Assembly (NCBI GenBank): GCA_043774625.1
Contig: JAYVTG010000101.1
Span: forward strand, 1 to 64,000
Reading direction: 5' to 3'
Source: JAAFIP01 sp043774625
Lineage (GTDB): Bacteria; Pseudomonadota; Gammaproteobacteria; Burkholderiales; Burkholderiaceae_C
DNA: 64,000 nt
This document shows positions 34,197 to 41,807 of the stretch, piece after piece (position 1 is the first letter of the stretch; each line of letters begins with the position of its first letter). Position numbers and translations under genes: made by a program. The notes below the pieces were generated by a model. That model saw only the letters and a program-made list of their open reading frames with translations, was not told the origin of the DNA and searched no databases.

Positions 34197-34400
34197 TCAG
34201 TGGGTAGTTGGCGTGGTGGCTTCAGGAGCTGAAGTCGGCACCTTCCCCTGCGTGATAAAACGCGCAGCGAGAATGAGTGTGCCTATCGTGAAGTCGGCGC
34301 CGTACGCCGTACTCATCGCGTCGGTCAGCACGCTGAGTTGTCGATAGAGTTCGTCCTTTGACCGTGCTTCGTCAGATGAACTGGTGGTGTCGTCTTGCAT
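34197..34400 (-). CDS. 67-residue protein of unknown function in the monooxygenase operon
   Basis: A small protein with an acidic Ser/Asp-rich N-terminus, a predicted amphipathic helical centre (DELYRQLSVLTDAMSTAYGA then FTIGTLILAARFIT) and a Pro/Thr-rich tail. AAGGAAAAAACC precedes the ATG at a good distance, which supports translation. It sits between the WD40-like gene (32-nt gap) and the alpha-subunit leader, and is co-directional with the whole block. No family recognised. Candidate accessory or assembly factor by position only. Confidence 0.65.
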   Translation of the reverse strand: MQDDTTSSSDEARSKDELYRQLSVLTDAMSTAYGADFTIGTLILAARFITQGKVPTSAPEATTPTTH

Positions 34401-34432
34401 GGTTTTTTCCTTGGAGCGTTAGTTCTTTGGCA

Positions 34433-35626
34433 TTAGTAAGGAGCGTCGGTACGAAACAGCGCGCTCGGCAGGTTCAGCCAGCCAATAACGCCATCCTGGG
34501 TGCCGAAGGCCAGACGCGTGCCTTCGCCAGACCACGCCAGCGCCGTCACAGCGCCACCACCCGAGGCTTTAATGAACAGTGCCGCGTCGCTAACGGGGTG
34601 ACATAGCAACACGGCGCCGTTTTGATAGCCGGTGGCTACCACTGGTTGACTAGGGTGGCAGCCCACACGCGTCACGGGCACTAGGCTGGCGATACCGCAC
34701 TCGTCAGGAGCCTTAGTCTTTCCGGGCGGATCGAAGCGCCAGCACACCAGTTTCGTGCTGCCGCTGGTAGCCAGATACTTGCCATCACCTGCAAACGATA
34801 GCGAGCGCGGTTGCCCCTCATAGCCGCCCATCTCGATGTCACTCCCGTCAGACATGCGCCAGCCGTGAAGAGCGTTTTCTTGCATCCCGGTCACCAGATA
34901 GCGATCGCCAGGACTCCAGGCCAGCGTACGATGCAAGCCAGGCCAGAGCAAGCGTCGCAGGTCGTGTGGGGTCGCGTGTTTCAGGGTACCTTCGGACGCA
35001 CTGTGCTTCCTCGACGGTGTGCCTTGCCACACCGTCACACCGCCTGCGTGCGCCATGGCCAACTGCTTACCAGTGGAGTCGAAAGCAAGTGCGTTGACTG
35101 TCGCAGGTAAATCCAGGTCCTGAATCTGATGGGTTTGCATACGCTGTACACGCCGGCCGCTCGACCAGGCGCGTGTGCCTTCGCGACTTGTCGCCACGTT
35201 ATCAATCCACGCATCCGGCAAATGTGCCAGCACTGCACCATCGCCACTGAGAGGCATATGTACTACGCGCCCATCGTCGCCACCACTCAAAAAACCGCCC
35301 GCCGGGTCTGCCGCCAGTGCCAGACAACTGCCCTCATGCACGATGGCGATGCGCGGCGGAATGGGTGGCTCTTGCGCCTCCACCACAGACACACCACTGC
35401 CGCCCGGGCGCGGTTGCAAGCTGGGGCCGCGCTGCCAACTACCCAGCGCCACGGCCAACGAACCGTCTCCTAGCGCAAAAGCTATCGAGCTGCTGGAATA
35501 GTCCCACACGAGGTCAATGACCGGGGCGTCCAAATTCCAACTCACGCCCAGCATATCCAGCAGCGGAGGATTACCTTTTTTGATCGGGGGGCGCACCGCT
35601 GCGCTTTCGGTGGCAGCAGTATTCAT
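34433..35626 (-). CDS. WD40-repeat-like beta-propeller protein
   Basis: A 397-residue protein with WD40-like repeats, for example LAFDSTGKQLAMAHAGGVTV, LAWSPGDRYLVTGMQENAL, LSFAGDGKYLATSGSTKLV and LAWSGEGTRLAFGTQDGVIG, spaced by about 40-45 residues as in a seven-blade propeller. No signal peptide. Such proteins are often encoded next to CobW-type GTPases in zinc-responsive loci; here the start codon overlaps the CobW stop (ATGA), so the two are translationally coupled. It is likely a cytoplasmic scaffold or partner for the GTPase; the function is unproven. Confidence 0.85.
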   Translation of the reverse strand: MNTAATESAAVRPPIKKGNPPLLDMLGVSWNLDAPVIDLVWDYSSSSIAFALGDGSLAVALGSWQRGPSLQPRPGGSGVSVVEAQEPPIPPRIAIVHEGSCLALAADPAGGFLSGGDDGRVVHMPLSGDGAVLAHLPDAWIDNVATSREGTRAWSSGRRVQRMQTHQIQDLDLPATVNALAFDSTGKQLAMAHAGGVTVWQGTPSRKHSASEGTLKHATPHDLRRLLWPGLHRTLAWSPGDRYLVTGMQENALHGWRMSDGSDIEMGGYEGQPRSLSFAGDGKYLATSGSTKLVCWRFDPPGKTKAPDECGIASLVPVTRVGCHPSQPVVATGYQNGAVLLCHPVSDAALFIKASGGGAVTALAWSGEGTRLAFGTQDGVIGWLNLPSALFRTDAPY

Positions 35627-36675
35627 GTGAGTCCCTCGCTAGCCAATTCACTGGCATCTACTTGGCAGGCCTCTATCTCGCTGCGCAAGGCTTGTTCATC
35701 CAGTTTTCGGCCAATGAATACAAGCCGACTTTCGCGGACCTCTTGCTCACCCCATGTGGCTGCGAATTCGGTATCAACCGTCATGTGTACAGCTTGGAAA
35801 ATGAAGCGCTGCTCACTGTCAACAAACGCCACTATGCCCTTGGCGCGCAACAGTTGCGCACCCTGTTCAACCACCAGGCGCTGTAGCCACGGCATAAACC
35901 TGCTGCGCTCCAGTGGGCGCTTTAGCAGCAGGGACACACAAGCTACGTCAAGGCTGTGTCGGCCACTGCTGACGGGCAAGTAGCGCTCGACACCAGCATT
36001 CAACCGTATGTCCAGCCCGATGCGCGGCGTAATCACGCGCAGTCGGCTCAAGTCAAAAGCACCGCGCTCCAGCACGTCGCTCAAGGCAACGCTGCAATGG
36101 CTGGTGTGCATCACGTCACAGCCGGAGTTGAGACGCTGCACAGCCGCTTCGGCGGATGCTAAGGACTGGGGGTCGGCCAGATCGGTTTTATTGATCAACA
36201 CGAGGTCGGCCTGCGCCAACTGCTCAACTGCTTCTACGCTGTCAAGTAGTCGATCGGCGAGGTGACGTGCATCCGCGACGCAGATCACGCTGTCCAGACG
36301 CGTGTGCTGGCGCAGCACATCGTCCAGAAAAAAAGTTTGCACCACGGGTGCAGGATCGGCCAAGCCACTGGTTTCGATCAAAATGCCGTCCAGGCCACCT
36401 TTGCGCTGCACCAGGCGCGTGACGACCCGGATCAAATCCCCCCGCACTTTGCAGCACAGGCAACCATTGTTGAGCTCGTGTACTTCTTCGTCCGAACTCA
36501 CTATCAGCGAGCCGTCTATGCCCAACTCACCGTATTCATTGACGATAACGGCATACCGCCTGCCATGCGCTTCGTGCAGAATGCGATTGAGCAGCGTTGT
36601 TTTACCTGCGCCCAGAAAGCCCGTCAATACGGTCACCGGTATGCGGTTAGAGATTTTGTTGGACACGCGATTCAT
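35623..36675 (-). CDS. CobW/COG0523-family metallochaperone GTPase
   Basis: A 350-residue G3E GTPase. The P-loop is GFLGAGKTT (about residues 19-27), the metal-binding CxCC motif is in NNGCLCCKVRGD, Walker B is ILIETSGLADP, and the base-recognition motif is NKTD. The C-terminal CobW_C domain ends with a RLVFIGRKLDEQAL segment. Family members move Zn, Co or Fe to target proteins using GTP. Its ATG overlaps the previous stop (ATGA) and its stop overlaps the WD40 start. Context suggests delivery of metal to the diiron hydroxylase, to the zinc alcohol dehydrogenase or to the amidohydrolase. Confidence 0.92.
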   Translation of the reverse strand: MNRVSNKISNRIPVTVLTGFLGAGKTTLLNRILHEAHGRRYAVIVNEYGELGIDGSLIVSSDEEVHELNNGCLCCKVRGDLIRVVTRLVQRKGGLDGILIETSGLADPAPVVQTFFLDDVLRQHTRLDSVICVADARHLADRLLDSVEAVEQLAQADLVLINKTDLADPQSLASAEAAVQRLNSGCDVMHTSHCSVALSDVLERGAFDLSRLRVITPRIGLDIRLNAGVERYLPVSSGRHSLDVACVSLLLKRPLERSRFMPWLQRLVVEQGAQLLRAKGIVAFVDSEQRFIFQAVHMTVDTEFAATWGEQEVRESRLVFIGRKLDEQALRSEIEACQVDASELASEGLT

Positions 36676-37010
36676 TGCAATTCCCTGCGTGATGTTTTGA
36701 GCTTCTCGTTATCAAAGACGGTCAGCTCTTGCTCCAGCCATGCGCGTTCGGTCTCAATGGCCTGCAAGGCGCTTCTTACGGCGTTGAGCTGTTGCTGCAG
36801 ATATTCGCAACGCACGTCCAGAGCGGAACTATCCCACCCTGCAGCGCCCATGCGGCGATCTTGCAGCGCGCGCTCAAGCTCAATGTCAGCAGCGATCAAA
36901 CGCGTTTCTGCACGCAAGTGACGTGAATTGACCTCGGTGAGCGCAATCACCAGGCGAACACGCGGCGGGATCGGCCCGGGCAGTGGATGCGGCTCGTGAT
37001 CGTTGACCAT
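36672..37010 (-). CDS. Coiled-coil protein of unknown function in the monooxygenase operon
   Basis: A 112-residue protein. After a Pro-rich N-terminus it is predicted to be almost wholly helical, with heptad-like repeats (LRAETRLIAADIELERAL and LQQQLNAVRSALQAIETERA). GAGGCACTTC precedes the ATG. It lies 58 nt after the alcohol dehydrogenase and overlaps cobW by 4 nt, which marks it as a real, coupled gene. No domain was recognised; it could be a small scaffold or a partner of CobW. Confidence 0.7.
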   Translation of the reverse strand: MVNDHEPHPLPGPIPPRVRLVIALTEVNSRHLRAETRLIAADIELERALQDRRMGAAGWDSSALDVRCEYLQQQLNAVRSALQAIETERAWLEQELTVFDNEKLKTSRRELQ

Positions 37011-37068
37011 GAAGTGCCTCTTATGCAGCGTGCTGATCGTTGTTTATGCTCATTGGTCAATACAACGC

Positions 37069-38112
37069 TTACGGTACCAGCACCGCGCGTCCTTTGATCT
37101 TGCCGTGATGCAGGTCATGCAGTGCCTGATTCGCGTCGCGCAGTTTATATTCGCGAGTAGCGAGATGTACCAGCCCACGGTCGGCCAGCGCCATCAACTC
37201 GATCAACTCGGGATAGGTACCCACCAGGTTGCCAATAATGGATTTTTCCGACGTGACCATGTCCAGAGTGGGCAGTTCGATCTTGCCACCATAACCGACG
37301 ATGTAATAAGCGCCAGCGTTGCGCGTCATCGCCAAGCCCTTGGCTATGGCGTCACCTTCTCCCACGAAGTCGATCACGGCCTCGGCACCATTGCCTTTGG
37401 TCAGCTCCAGCACGCGCTCCACCTCGTTACCGTCACCTTTGACGACATGGTGGGCACCGCATTCATTGGCTAGTTGCAGTGCAATGTCCGAGCGATCAAC
37501 AACGATAATTTCAGCCGCACACAGTGCCTTCAGCACCTGAATGCCGATATGCCCCAGCCCGCCCGCGCCAATGACCACGGCGTACTCGCCCGGCAGCAAA
37601 TGCCGCGAGGCTTTCTTGGCCGCGCGATAGGCTGTCAAACCCGCATCGGTATAAGGTGCCACATCTTTAGGGGCCAGTGACTTGGGTAACTTGATGAGAG
37701 ATCGCTCTGCGGTGCGCAAATATTCGGCATAACCACCGTTAACGTTGATGCCAGGAAAGCGACTCTCCTGCGCGTGCATGTCATTACCGCGCCTGCAAGC
37801 TAGGCAGTGTCCACTGGTTACCAGGGGGTGACAAATGACGGCATCACCCACCTTTACACTTGTCACAGCCGAGCCTATGGCCTCGACCCAACCCGCGTTC
37901 TCGTGTCCCATGATGTACGGCAGCTTGATATCCACCTTGCTGCGCCATATACCCTCGACTACATGCAGGTCGGTGCGGCATACGCCAGCACCGCCAATGC
38001 GAATAATGACATCTGTCGCATCTACTATTTCGGGGTTTTCAACGTCCTCATAGCTGACGAAATCATCGCGCGTCAGAGCTACATCATACTCATGTAGCAC
38101 AGCAGCTTTCAT
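37069..38112 (-). CDS. Zinc-dependent alcohol dehydrogenase, first gene of the monooxygenase operon
   Basis: A 347-residue medium-chain dehydrogenase. The catalytic zinc site includes Cys in GAGVCRTDLH and His in IMGHENAGWVE. The structural zinc lobe keeps only two of four cysteines (SGHCLACRRGNDMHA). The Rossmann motif is GAGGLGHIG, and VVDRSD after strand two suggests NAD preference. The ATG at 38112 follows GAGGAGAAG; an upstream ATG at 38175 would lie in the promoter. A sigma54 promoter is 64 nt upstream. It probably oxidises the alcohol made by the monooxygenase (for example 2-propanol to acetone if the substrate is propane); substrate is inference. Confidence 0.9.
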   Translation of the reverse strand: MKAAVLHEYDVALTRDDFVSYEDVENPEIVDATDVIIRIGGAGVCRTDLHVVEGIWRSKVDIKLPYIMGHENAGWVEAIGSAVTSVKVGDAVICHPLVTSGHCLACRRGNDMHAQESRFPGINVNGGYAEYLRTAERSLIKLPKSLAPKDVAPYTDAGLTAYRAAKKASRHLLPGEYAVVIGAGGLGHIGIQVLKALCAAEIIVVDRSDIALQLANECGAHHVVKGDGNEVERVLELTKGNGAEAVIDFVGEGDAIAKGLAMTRNAGAYYIVGYGGKIELPTLDMVTSEKSIIGNLVGTYPELIELMALADRGLVHLATREYKLRDANQALHDLHHGKIKGRAVLVP

Positions 38113-38175
38113 ATGCTTCTCCTCGGATTTTTTGCGCCGCTCTGACACGGTTGTGTGGGCGACTCCACTCATCAA

Positions 38176-38191
38176 AGCAATAGGCGTGCCA
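38176..38191 (-). promoter_or_regulatory. Sigma54 (-24/-12) promoter of the monooxygenase operon
   Basis: On the minus strand 38191-38176 reads TGGCACGCCTATTGCT, a full match to the TGGCACG-N4-TTGCW consensus. It predicts a transcript start near 38165, about 53 nt ahead of the alcohol dehydrogenase start. The AcoR-like sigma54 activator at the other end of the block is the natural partner. Confidence 0.85.
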
Positions 38192-38292
38192 TCGGTATGT
38201 AATGGCTATTTGCCCTGTAAACACCGGTGCGCACACGCTTCTCCATCGCCCCTGCTGCTTCAAGATCGGACGTTTATGCGGTCATAGCATGT

Positions 38293-38324
38293 CCCAGATT
38301 GCAACGAAGCACGTAGCAATGGGG
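38293..38324. promoter_or_regulatory. Candidate upstream activator site (inverted repeat)
   Basis: CCCAGATTGC (38293-38302) and GCAATGGGG (38316-38324) form an imperfect inverted repeat around 13 nt, located about 100-130 nt upstream of the sigma54 promoter, the usual place for an enhancer-binding protein. The rest of the 296-nt gap (38113-38408) shows no gene. Confidence 0.45.
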
Positions 38325-38408
38325 CGATTGTCAGGAGCACTGCTGCCGCTACCATGAACCAGCGAGTGGGTAGTTATTCTGGTGATGAAGGACTGCTACC
38401 GAGGACGA

Positions 38409-39155
38409 TCAAGTCTCTAGTTGTAGCTTGTACACATAAGCATCACCGCGAAATACGCTTTCTATATATTCCGCCAGGTGGTTACTGACAGTACGCGTAT
38501 GGCGCTTGAAAAGCAGGCAGGGCTGGGGCGATGCAAAGCCGAAAATCTGACCTTCATGCTCCGAGCTGAGCACAGCCTCGACACTCTGGTCAACCCCGGC
38601 TAACGCGACATTACAGTGATCGCGTAGATAAGTGTGAGCGGAACCCTCGGCATCCCAATTTGCCTGTACCGGTGCCATGGCCAAGTCATACCAAGCGGTT
38701 TCACGCGCCATGGGCATGCCATCGCCCAGACGCACGCGTACCAGGCGTAAGAACTGTGCTGTAGACGGTCGTCCAAACAGCGAAGCTATCATGCGGTCGC
38801 TCACCACGGCGCGCTCTAGCGACTGTGAACTGGCTGCCATGCCCTGGTCCTGCATCTTTTGGGTAAACCCCATTAACTTGGCACGTACGGGTCGCGCCTG
38901 GCTTGTCCCGCGTGCTACGGTGCCGCCACGCCTGTAGGTGCTGAGCAAACCTTCGGTGCGCAGTTCGTCATAGGCGCGCTTGACGGTAGTGCGGCTCAGC
39001 TTGAGGCCTTGTGCCTGCATCCGTTCAGAGGGCAGGTTCTGTCCATGCTGTAGCCCACCGCCTTCTATCAAGCCCAGCAACTGCCGTTTGAGTTGCGCAA
39101 AGTAAGGCTCGGAGGACTGCTCATCCAGGGCAATGGCTTTCCACTGAGCGTGCAT
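38409..39155 (-). CDS. GntR/HutC-family transcriptional regulator
   Basis: A 248-residue regulator. The N-terminal GntR winged helix (GQNLPSERMQAQGLKLSRTT then VKRAYDELRTEGLLSTYRRG) is followed by a UTRA effector-binding domain (FLRLVRVRLGDGMPMARET and VLSSEHEGQIFGFASPQPCL). It lies directly upstream of and in the same direction as the monooxygenase operon, separated by the 296-nt control region, and next to the IS element. It may belong to the acquired block or may be a host gene; its ligand and targets are unknown. Confidence 0.87.
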   Translation of the reverse strand: MHAQWKAIALDEQSSEPYFAQLKRQLLGLIEGGGLQHGQNLPSERMQAQGLKLSRTTVKRAYDELRTEGLLSTYRRGGTVARGTSQARPVRAKLMGFTQKMQDQGMAASSQSLERAVVSDRMIASLFGRPSTAQFLRLVRVRLGDGMPMARETAWYDLAMAPVQANWDAEGSAHTYLRDHCNVALAGVDQSVEAVLSSEHEGQIFGFASPQPCLLFKRHTRTVSNHLAEYIESVFRGDAYVYKLQLET

Positions 39156-39193
39156 GCCGGGCCATATCTATAAATAGGGCCCACAATAAATAG

Positions 39194-39202
39194 GGTCAGA
39201 AC
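39194..39202 (+). repeat. Target-site duplication, left of the IS element
   Basis: GGTCAGAAC, repeated exactly at 40534-40542, so the insertion duplicated 9 bp. The target lies inside the GGGTCAGA-type border repeat. Confidence 0.85.
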
Positions 39203-40533
39203 CACTACTGTCCGGAGATATGGCTTCAGTGGTGGTTTAAGTTATTGATTTTAATCAGCTTTCATTAGTTTTTCGCTCAAATCGATTTCAACTCTATTCG
39301 CGCCGAGCTGCACACTAAGCCTCATTTGTGAGGTGCGGCCATGCACAAAGGCAAACTGGTTTTTGCACAGCTCAATGAGTACCTTCCGCGAGCTGTCTTT
39401 CACGACTGCGTTAGCCGATACGCGGGCCGCCACCCAACGCTGAGCTTTTCTCACTTCGATCAATTGCTGTGCATGATGTTTGCACAGTTGACCGCGCGCA
39501 CTAGCCTGCGCGACATCACCCTGTGCTTGAGTAGCCACTCAACCAAGCTCTACCACGCGGGCTTTCGCAGCTCCATTGCGCGCTCAACCTTAGCCGATGC
39601 CAATGAGCGGCGCGATAGCCGTATTTTTGAGGACTTCGCGCTGCACCTGATCGCGCTAGCCAGGCCGCTTTATGCCAATGACAGTATGGGTATTGAACTA
39701 AGCCAGTCTGTTTATGCCATCGACTCCACCACGATTGATTTGTGTTTGAGCTTGTTTGCATGGGCACCTGCTACCAAAGGTCATGCAGGCATCAAAATTC
39801 ATACATTGCTCGACTTGCGCGGCAATATTCCCACCGTGATGCAAGTTACTGGTTCGCGCGTGCATGATGTCCAGTTTTTAGACTATCTTCACTTGGAGGC
39901 GGGAAGCTTTTACGTGATGGATCGTGGCTATGTTCACTTCGCTCGATTGATGCGCTTTTGTCAAGCGGGAGCATTTTTTGTTGTGCGCTCAAAGTATCGA
40001 CTGCATTACGCAGTCTTGAGCACGGGCGAAATTTCAAACGCTGATGCAGTTGCTGGTGTACGCAGTGATGAACAAATTTTATTGACAGGGCAGCACACCC
40101 GTCATAGCTATTTCTCGCCCCTACGGCGCATTGAGTTTTACATCCAAGCGCAAGAGCGCAGCATCACACTTTTGACAAACCACTTTGACTTGCAAGCAGG
40201 TCAAATAGCTCAGCTGTATAAAAGTCGTTGGCAGGTGGAGTTGTTTTTCAAATGGATCAAACAAAACCTGCGCATCAAGGCCTTTGTTGGCACAAGTATG
40301 AATGCTGTCAAGACGCAGACCTGGTGCGCGGTGTGCAGCTATGTTCTGCTGGCAATTATCAAAAAACGATTAAATTTGTCTGCTTCTATGCACACCATCA
40401 TGCAGATTCTTAGCCTGTCGCTTTTTGAGATAATGCCGCTGCATCAGCTACTCGGGCATATCCGCGAGACTGAACCCAGCGGGCGGACCAATGAGCAATT
40501 TTGTTTATTCTCGGAAATCTCCGGACAGTAGTG
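39203..40533 (+). mobile_element. Complete IS4-family insertion sequence (1331 bp)
   Basis: Near-perfect terminal inverted repeats begin CACTACTGTCCGGAGAT at the left end and end with its complement at the right end. The element is flanked by the 9-bp direct repeat GGTCAGAAC. One transposase gene (39341-40531) fills it. The intact ends and uninterrupted gene suggest a recent, possibly active insertion at the upstream border of the monooxygenase block. Confidence 0.92.
39341..40531 (+). CDS. IS4-family transposase
   Basis: A 396-residue DDE transposase with an N-terminal DUF4372-like domain (LPRAVFHDCVSRYAGRHPTL). The catalytic Asp residues lie in YAIDSTTIDL and VMDRGYVHFARL, and the Glu in the family Y-R-E-K motif YKSRWQVELFFKWIKQ. 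The frame is intact. The stop codon overlaps the right inverted repeat, as is common in compact IS elements. Confidence 0.93.
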   Translation: MHKGKLVFAQLNEYLPRAVFHDCVSRYAGRHPTLSFSHFDQLLCMMFAQLTARTSLRDITLCLSSHSTKLYHAGFRSSIARSTLADANERRDSRIFEDFALHLIALARPLYANDSMGIELSQSVYAIDSTTIDLCLSLFAWAPATKGHAGIKIHTLLDLRGNIPTVMQVTGSRVHDVQFLDYLHLEAGSFYVMDRGYVHFARLMRFCQAGAFFVVRSKYRLHYAVLSTGEISNADAVAGVRSDEQILLTGQHTRHSYFSPLRRIEFYIQAQERSITLLTNHFDLQAGQIAQLYKSRWQVELFFKWIKQNLRIKAFVGTSMNAVKTQTWCAVCSYVLLAIIKKRLNLSASMHTIMQILSLSLFEIMPLHQLLGHIRETEPSGRTNEQFCLFSEISGQ

Positions 40534-40542
40534 GGTCAGAAC
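40534..40542 (+). repeat. Target-site duplication, right of the IS element
   Basis: GGTCAGAAC, the partner of 39194-39202. Downstream sequence ACAATTAATTCC completes the interrupted border repeat. Confidence 0.85.
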
Positions 40543-40646
40543 ACAATTAATTCCTGGCTTGGCCGCTGACACACCGCGTGCCCGTCAGTAAAAAGCCAGT
40601 ACATTGCCGTATAGTTTGTACATTGCCCACCAACGCACCCAAGCCC

Positions 40647-41753
40647 ATGAAAACCAAAGCAGCTGTCGCCTGGAAAGCAGGCGCTCCCCTGACCATTGAA
40701 ACCCTAGACCTGCAAGGCCCCAAGTTTGGCGAAGTGCTGGTCGAAATCAAGGCCACCGGTATTTGCCACACCGACTACTACACCCTGAGTGGCGCCGACC
40801 CTGAGGGCATCTTCCCGGCCGTTCTGGGCCACGAGGGTGCGGGCATCGTGGTCGATGTAGGGCCCGGCGTGACCACGCTGCAAAAAGGCGATCACGTTAT
40901 TCCGCTGTACACGCCTGAATGCCGCACCTGCAAGTTTTGCCTGTCGCGCAAAACCAATTTGTGCCAACTGATTCGCATCACGCAGGGCAAGGGCTTGATG
41001 CCCGACGCCACCAGCCGCTTCAGTCTGGACGGCAAACCCATCTTCCATTACATGGGCACGTCCACCTTTAGCAACTACACAGTCGCGCCAGAAATTTCGC
41101 TTGCCAAAATCCGCAAAGACGCACCGTTTGACAAGGTTTGCTACATCGGCTGCGGCGTCACCACCGGTATTGGTGCGGTAATTTTTACCGCCAAGGTGGA
41201 GGCCGGTGCCAACGTGGTGGTGTTTGGCCTGGGCGGCATTGGCTTGAATGTGATTCAAGGCACCAAGATGGTAGGTGCCGACAAGATCATCGGCGTCGAT
41301 ATCAACCCTGCGCGTCAAGCCATGGCGCGCAAGTTTGGCATGACGCACTTCATCAACCCGAAAGAAGTCGAAAACGTCGTCGATGCCATCGTGCAGATTA
41401 CCGACGGCGGTGCAGACTACAGTTTTGAATGCATCGGCAACACCCAGGTCATGCGCCAGGCGCTGGAATGCACGCACAAGGGCTGGGGCCGCAGCATCAT
41501 CATCGGCGTGGCAGAAGCGGGCGCTGAGATCAGTACACGGCCTTTCCAGTTGGTCACGGGCCGCAAGTGGGAGGGCTCGGCCTTTGGCGGCGCACGAGGC
41601 CGAACCGACGTGCCCAAAATAGTGGACTGGTACATGGAAGGCAAGATCAATATCGACGATCTCATTACCCACACCATGCCACTGGAAGACATCAACAAGG
41701 GTTTTGAGTTGATGAAGCGCGGTGAGTCGATTCGCGGCGTGGTGCTGTTTTGA
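40647..41753 (+). CDS. frmA: S-(hydroxymethyl)glutathione dehydrogenase / class III alcohol dehydrogenase
   Basis: A 368-residue class III zinc alcohol dehydrogenase, oxidising the formaldehyde-glutathione adduct to S-formylglutathione with NAD. Seen: catalytic zinc site ATGICHTDYY and LGHEGAG, full structural zinc cysteines (CRTCKFCLSRKTNLC), Rossmann motif GLGGIGLN and the class III C-terminal GGARGRTDVP. ATG 40647 gives the conserved MKTKAAVAW start. fghA follows after 54 nt. The glutathione dependence agrees with gshA in the window. It lies just beyond the IS element and is probably a host gene. Confidence 0.95.
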   Translation: MKTKAAVAWKAGAPLTIETLDLQGPKFGEVLVEIKATGICHTDYYTLSGADPEGIFPAVLGHEGAGIVVDVGPGVTTLQKGDHVIPLYTPECRTCKFCLSRKTNLCQLIRITQGKGLMPDATSRFSLDGKPIFHYMGTSTFSNYTVAPEISLAKIRKDAPFDKVCYIGCGVTTGIGAVIFTAKVEAGANVVVFGLGGIGLNVIQGTKMVGADKIIGVDINPARQAMARKFGMTHFINPKEVENVVDAIVQITDGGADYSFECIGNTQVMRQALECTHKGWGRSIIIGVAEAGAEISTRPFQLVTGRKWEGSAFGGARGRTDVPKIVDWYMEGKINIDDLITHTMPLEDINKGFELMKRGESIRGVVLF

Positions 41754-41807
41754 TGCAAGCCCTGGGCCGTTGTAGCCTGCCCTCCCCAAGGGCAAACGGA
41801 TGCCAGC

